From: Marasmius tenuissimus
Lineage: Eukaryota > Basidiomycota > Agaricomycetes > Agaricales > Marasmiaceae
Direction: 5' to 3'
Length of the DNA: 64,000 nt
NCBI GenBank assembly: GCA_029532415.1
Contig: JAQOTA010000052.1
Coordinates: forward strand, 744,001-808,000
The stretch's first letter is position 1. Each line of letters starts with the position of its first letter. Position numbers and translations under genes: made by a program. The notes under the pieces were generated by a model. That model ran no database searches and was not told the origin of the DNA. It saw only the letters and a list, made by a program, of their open reading frames with translations. Below are positions 61,991-64,000 of this stretch, one piece after another.

Positions 61991-63375
61991 ATCACGACTG
62001 CACCATTGTCAGCTCATCCACAATTCTCCTCCAAACCCCCCACTTCCGTCAGCCGCGACACCTACTTCCCCTACGCGGGTGAGATCAACGGGAGATCTTC
62101 TATCAGAACATGGAAAGTCTAAGATACGAGACTCCAAAACACCCGCATCCGAAGCAACGAATACAGCCGTTATAACGATGCGCTCAAACAGTACCGACTA
62201 GCTATGCGACCCACGGCTCATACCCATGAGTGCTGTCAACGGTGAGCGAACGCCCAAGGACAAGATCGAGCCTGAGGAGAAAGAGTCATCATGCGTTCAA
62301 GTATCAACGCGTCCAACGTCCCTTGTGTTAATGACTGTACAGACGATCAGCCCAGTGGGCTACTCTCGATGAATTATTGGACAAATCACTATTTTTAGCT
62401 GTCAGCGGCGACGGTAAGCAAACAACGCGTTCTGTACGAGGCCCAGACTGAATACAAGCCAACGTGTAGACACCACATATGTCACGCATTTCCTCCTGAC
62501 CTACAGACGATTCGCTAGTCCCCGCAGTGTCTTGCTGGCCATGCAAAAGCGGATGCGGCAGCTCGACAATCCAACAGGCGATCCGATGGAAGTTTCCGGC
62601 TCACTTTTTTGTTCCTGGGGTCGTCTCTCTTATCTTTTGTCACGACACCATCCAAACCCGCGCTAAACAAATCGAGAAGCTCGTGGAGATAGCACAAAGG
62701 CTGCGTGCTTTGAAAAATTACTCAGCCTTGCGAGCGTTCGTCGCAGGGATCAACGGCTCGACCTTCCCTGGTGACCAGACGATGGAGAGGTTCAAGGCAA
62801 AATCACCGGAACAGGCGAAGAATCTCCAGTCGTGGGACGTCCTGTTGCAAGCCATTCGCGCTCATCGTGCGTATCGCCTGGCTCTCAGAAACACCAAAGG
62901 AGCCTGTATACCTGCACTGTGAGTTTGTGGCTGTCGAGCAACAGCCTCCTCGTTACTCATCCCGAATTCACAGTGAAGTCCATATGTCTGATCTGATTCG
63001 GGCGCACGAAGGGAATGAGGACTTCAACTCGTCTGACCGTTCTAAGATTCACTGGGGCAAATTCAACATGATGGGAAGGTTCATAACGAGCACGACCCAG
63101 TGTCAAGCACAGTGTCGGTCTACCACAGATTACAACTTCCCGGAGCGTCCGCACATCAGTGCTCTACTCCAATCCAAATATGTCATGGACGATGAGGTAG
63201 GATAACATCCTCGTACTTTTCTCGCGTGCGCGACTAAGATTCTTTACAGACGCAGAAGTCTCGGACAGCCCTCTCCGACCCAGACATGGATGACGCAGCT
63301 CACTACGCAGCCCCGCCTTCCGGAGGCGGTCAAACGAAGAACCTGGCACTCCTTCGTCGTCTCTTCCCTTGGTAG
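61991..63375 (+). pseudogene. RasGEF pseudogene (duplicated 3' half)
   Basis: Copy of the 3' half of the RasGEF gene. It lacks the start, the N-terminal Ser-rich region and the P-loop domain. It carries one extra C in a run near 62035-62042. A Ser codon has become TAG (62199-62201, TCG in the parent). An internal deletion of 808 bases is joined at the shared tetramer CGAT (62584-62587), removing the end of the N-terminal RasGEF domain and the linker. The splice acceptor before VVSLI has been lost (TTCACAG in the parent, TTCCTGG here). The last exons, with AEIAQRLRAL-like and LLRRLFPW counterparts, are nearly unchanged. It cannot make a working exchange factor. Confidence 0.93.
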
Positions 63376-63599
63376 AGGAATGTGTTTATTTCAAGCCATG
63401 TTTTGTCCTAGATTATCTATCGGAATCATACCCTGTATGCACGTTATATACTTCCTATGCTTTCAAGCCCTCCAGTTTTGTTCTCTTTTTGCAATGCCTG
63501 TACTCGTTTTGCTCGACCTCTCTATTGTTATTTAAATGCTTGGAAAACTTGTCTACTTGTTCAATTCCCTATATGCCTACGTTCAAGCCATGCTACGAT

Positions 63600-64000
63600 T
63601 TATCCTGTGCTGCGATCGCTGCTAGGGGGGTTGCGACTGATGTAATCCGGTGGTTGCTCGTCCTCTGGCCATTCCACTCCTCGAAGTCGACGGTTGAGCA
63701 AACTAAAGATTTCGGCCGTTGAAACCATGCTCAGGGGCGCTTGGCTCGAGTCTGTACTCGTATTTGTGTCTTCCAAATAGGTCGACGAGAAGTCTGGGAG
63801 GTCCCGAGATCCAAGTCCCGGGGGTGGAGGGCAATCCTTGGAGGCCCATTCTCCATTGGAACCGTCTCGATAAACGTGTTTCTCTGTCGCGGTGAACGGT
63901 TCTATCTGGTTTTGTTCTGCAGATTCGGTAGGATCCGGCCTTGCATTCAAGACGTTGGCAGATTTTGTAGATCTTCTTGTCCGCCGAACGAGCCAGAGGG
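63600..64000 (-). CDS. GH76-like membrane protein, copy C, 3' end only
   Basis: C-terminal end of a third GH76-like gene that runs off the window. The frame is open from the edge to TAA (63600-63602). It reads LWLVRRTRRST just after the membrane helix, then TESAEQNQIEPFTATEKHVY, DLPDFSSTYLEDTNTS, IFSLLNRRLRGVEWPEDEQP and the PPDY motif, ending SSDRSTG. It is much closer to copy A than to copy B, as expected if it came with the RasGEF fragment in one duplication. Whether the ectodomain is intact cannot be seen. Unlike its RasGEF neighbour, this part shows no break. Confidence 0.85.
   Translation of the reverse strand, partial: LWLVRRTRRSTKSANVLNARPDPTESAEQNQIEPFTATEKHVYRDGSNGEWASKDCPPPPGLGSRDLPDFSSTYLEDTNTSTDSSQAPLSMVSTAEIFSLLNRRLRGVEWPEDEQPPDYISRNPPSSDRSTG

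Larger units (their letters stand above)
61991..64000. repeat. Segmental duplication of the RasGEF 3' half and GH76-like 3' end
   Basis: Matches 52879 to about 55694 in the same orientation, except that 808 bases (53471-54278) are missing. Identity is about 98% over the 670 bases I compared (54400-55070 against 62705-63375), including introns and the intergenic strip. The left edge lies inside a RasGEF exon; the right edge is beyond the window. Confidence 0.93.

Noticed and set aside
62527..62922. Open frame in the RasGEF copy that could look like a short functional gene
   Set aside because: It joins an out-of-frame exon piece across the deletion junction to the catalytic exon; it lacks the front half of the exchange domain and reflects the pseudogene.

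Overview
The window is nuclear DNA of a basidiomycete fungus, most likely a mushroom-forming agaricomycete. Nearly every gene is broken by introns of about 50-65 bases with GT...AG ends. The genes are compact and closely packed. Several families are typical of Agaricomycetes: a priA-like secreted protein, membrane-anchored GH76-like proteins, a GPI-type GH16 enzyme and a bZIP factor with the NADAQAAFRARR basic region. I place about 25 loci; all protein calls come from reading translated exons, with no database search.

Layout. 1-10730: 3' part of VPS13 (+), meeting a DENN-domain gene (-) tail to tail. 15891-24114: NIPA-like Mg transporter (-), DPH7 (-), a cysteine-rich membrane protein (+), an SVIP-like small protein (+), dynactin ARP1 (-) and an AGTRAP-like membrane protein (+). 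24120-30375: REV3, catalytic subunit of DNA polymerase zeta (-). 30698-34216: glucose-6-phosphate 1-epimerase (-) and PP2A scaffold subunit A (+). 35041-37221: two secreted proteins (+), the first priA-like. 37458-40725: Tic20/DUF4870-like membrane protein (-), ribosomal protein eS24 (+), GPI2/PIG-C (+). 41512-50913: bZIP factor (-), APC4 (-), GH16 (+), SurE-type nucleotidase (-). These are mostly conserved housekeeping genes, and several divergent pairs share short promoter intervals.

51162-64000 is the accessory region. An intact RasGEF gene with an N-terminal Ras-like P-loop domain (+) faces a GH76-like transmembrane gene (-, copy A). Next come a second GH76-like gene (-, copy B), a broken copy of the RasGEF 3' half (+), and the 3' end of a third GH76-like gene (-, copy C, running off the window). 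The RasGEF-3'/GH76-3' block is therefore present twice, about 98% identical where I compared it. The GH76-like proteins have a signal peptide, a GH76-like ectodomain, one membrane segment and a cytosolic tail with a conserved PPDY (PPxY) motif. The expected catalytic Asp-Asp pair appears replaced in A and B. They look more like receptors or ubiquitin-regulated surface proteins than ordinary mannanases. A 567-base element with 26-27 base terminal inverted repeats and TA flanks (Tc1/mariner-type MITE) lies upstream of copy A.

I found no convincing tRNA, rRNA, CRISPR or autonomous transposon.
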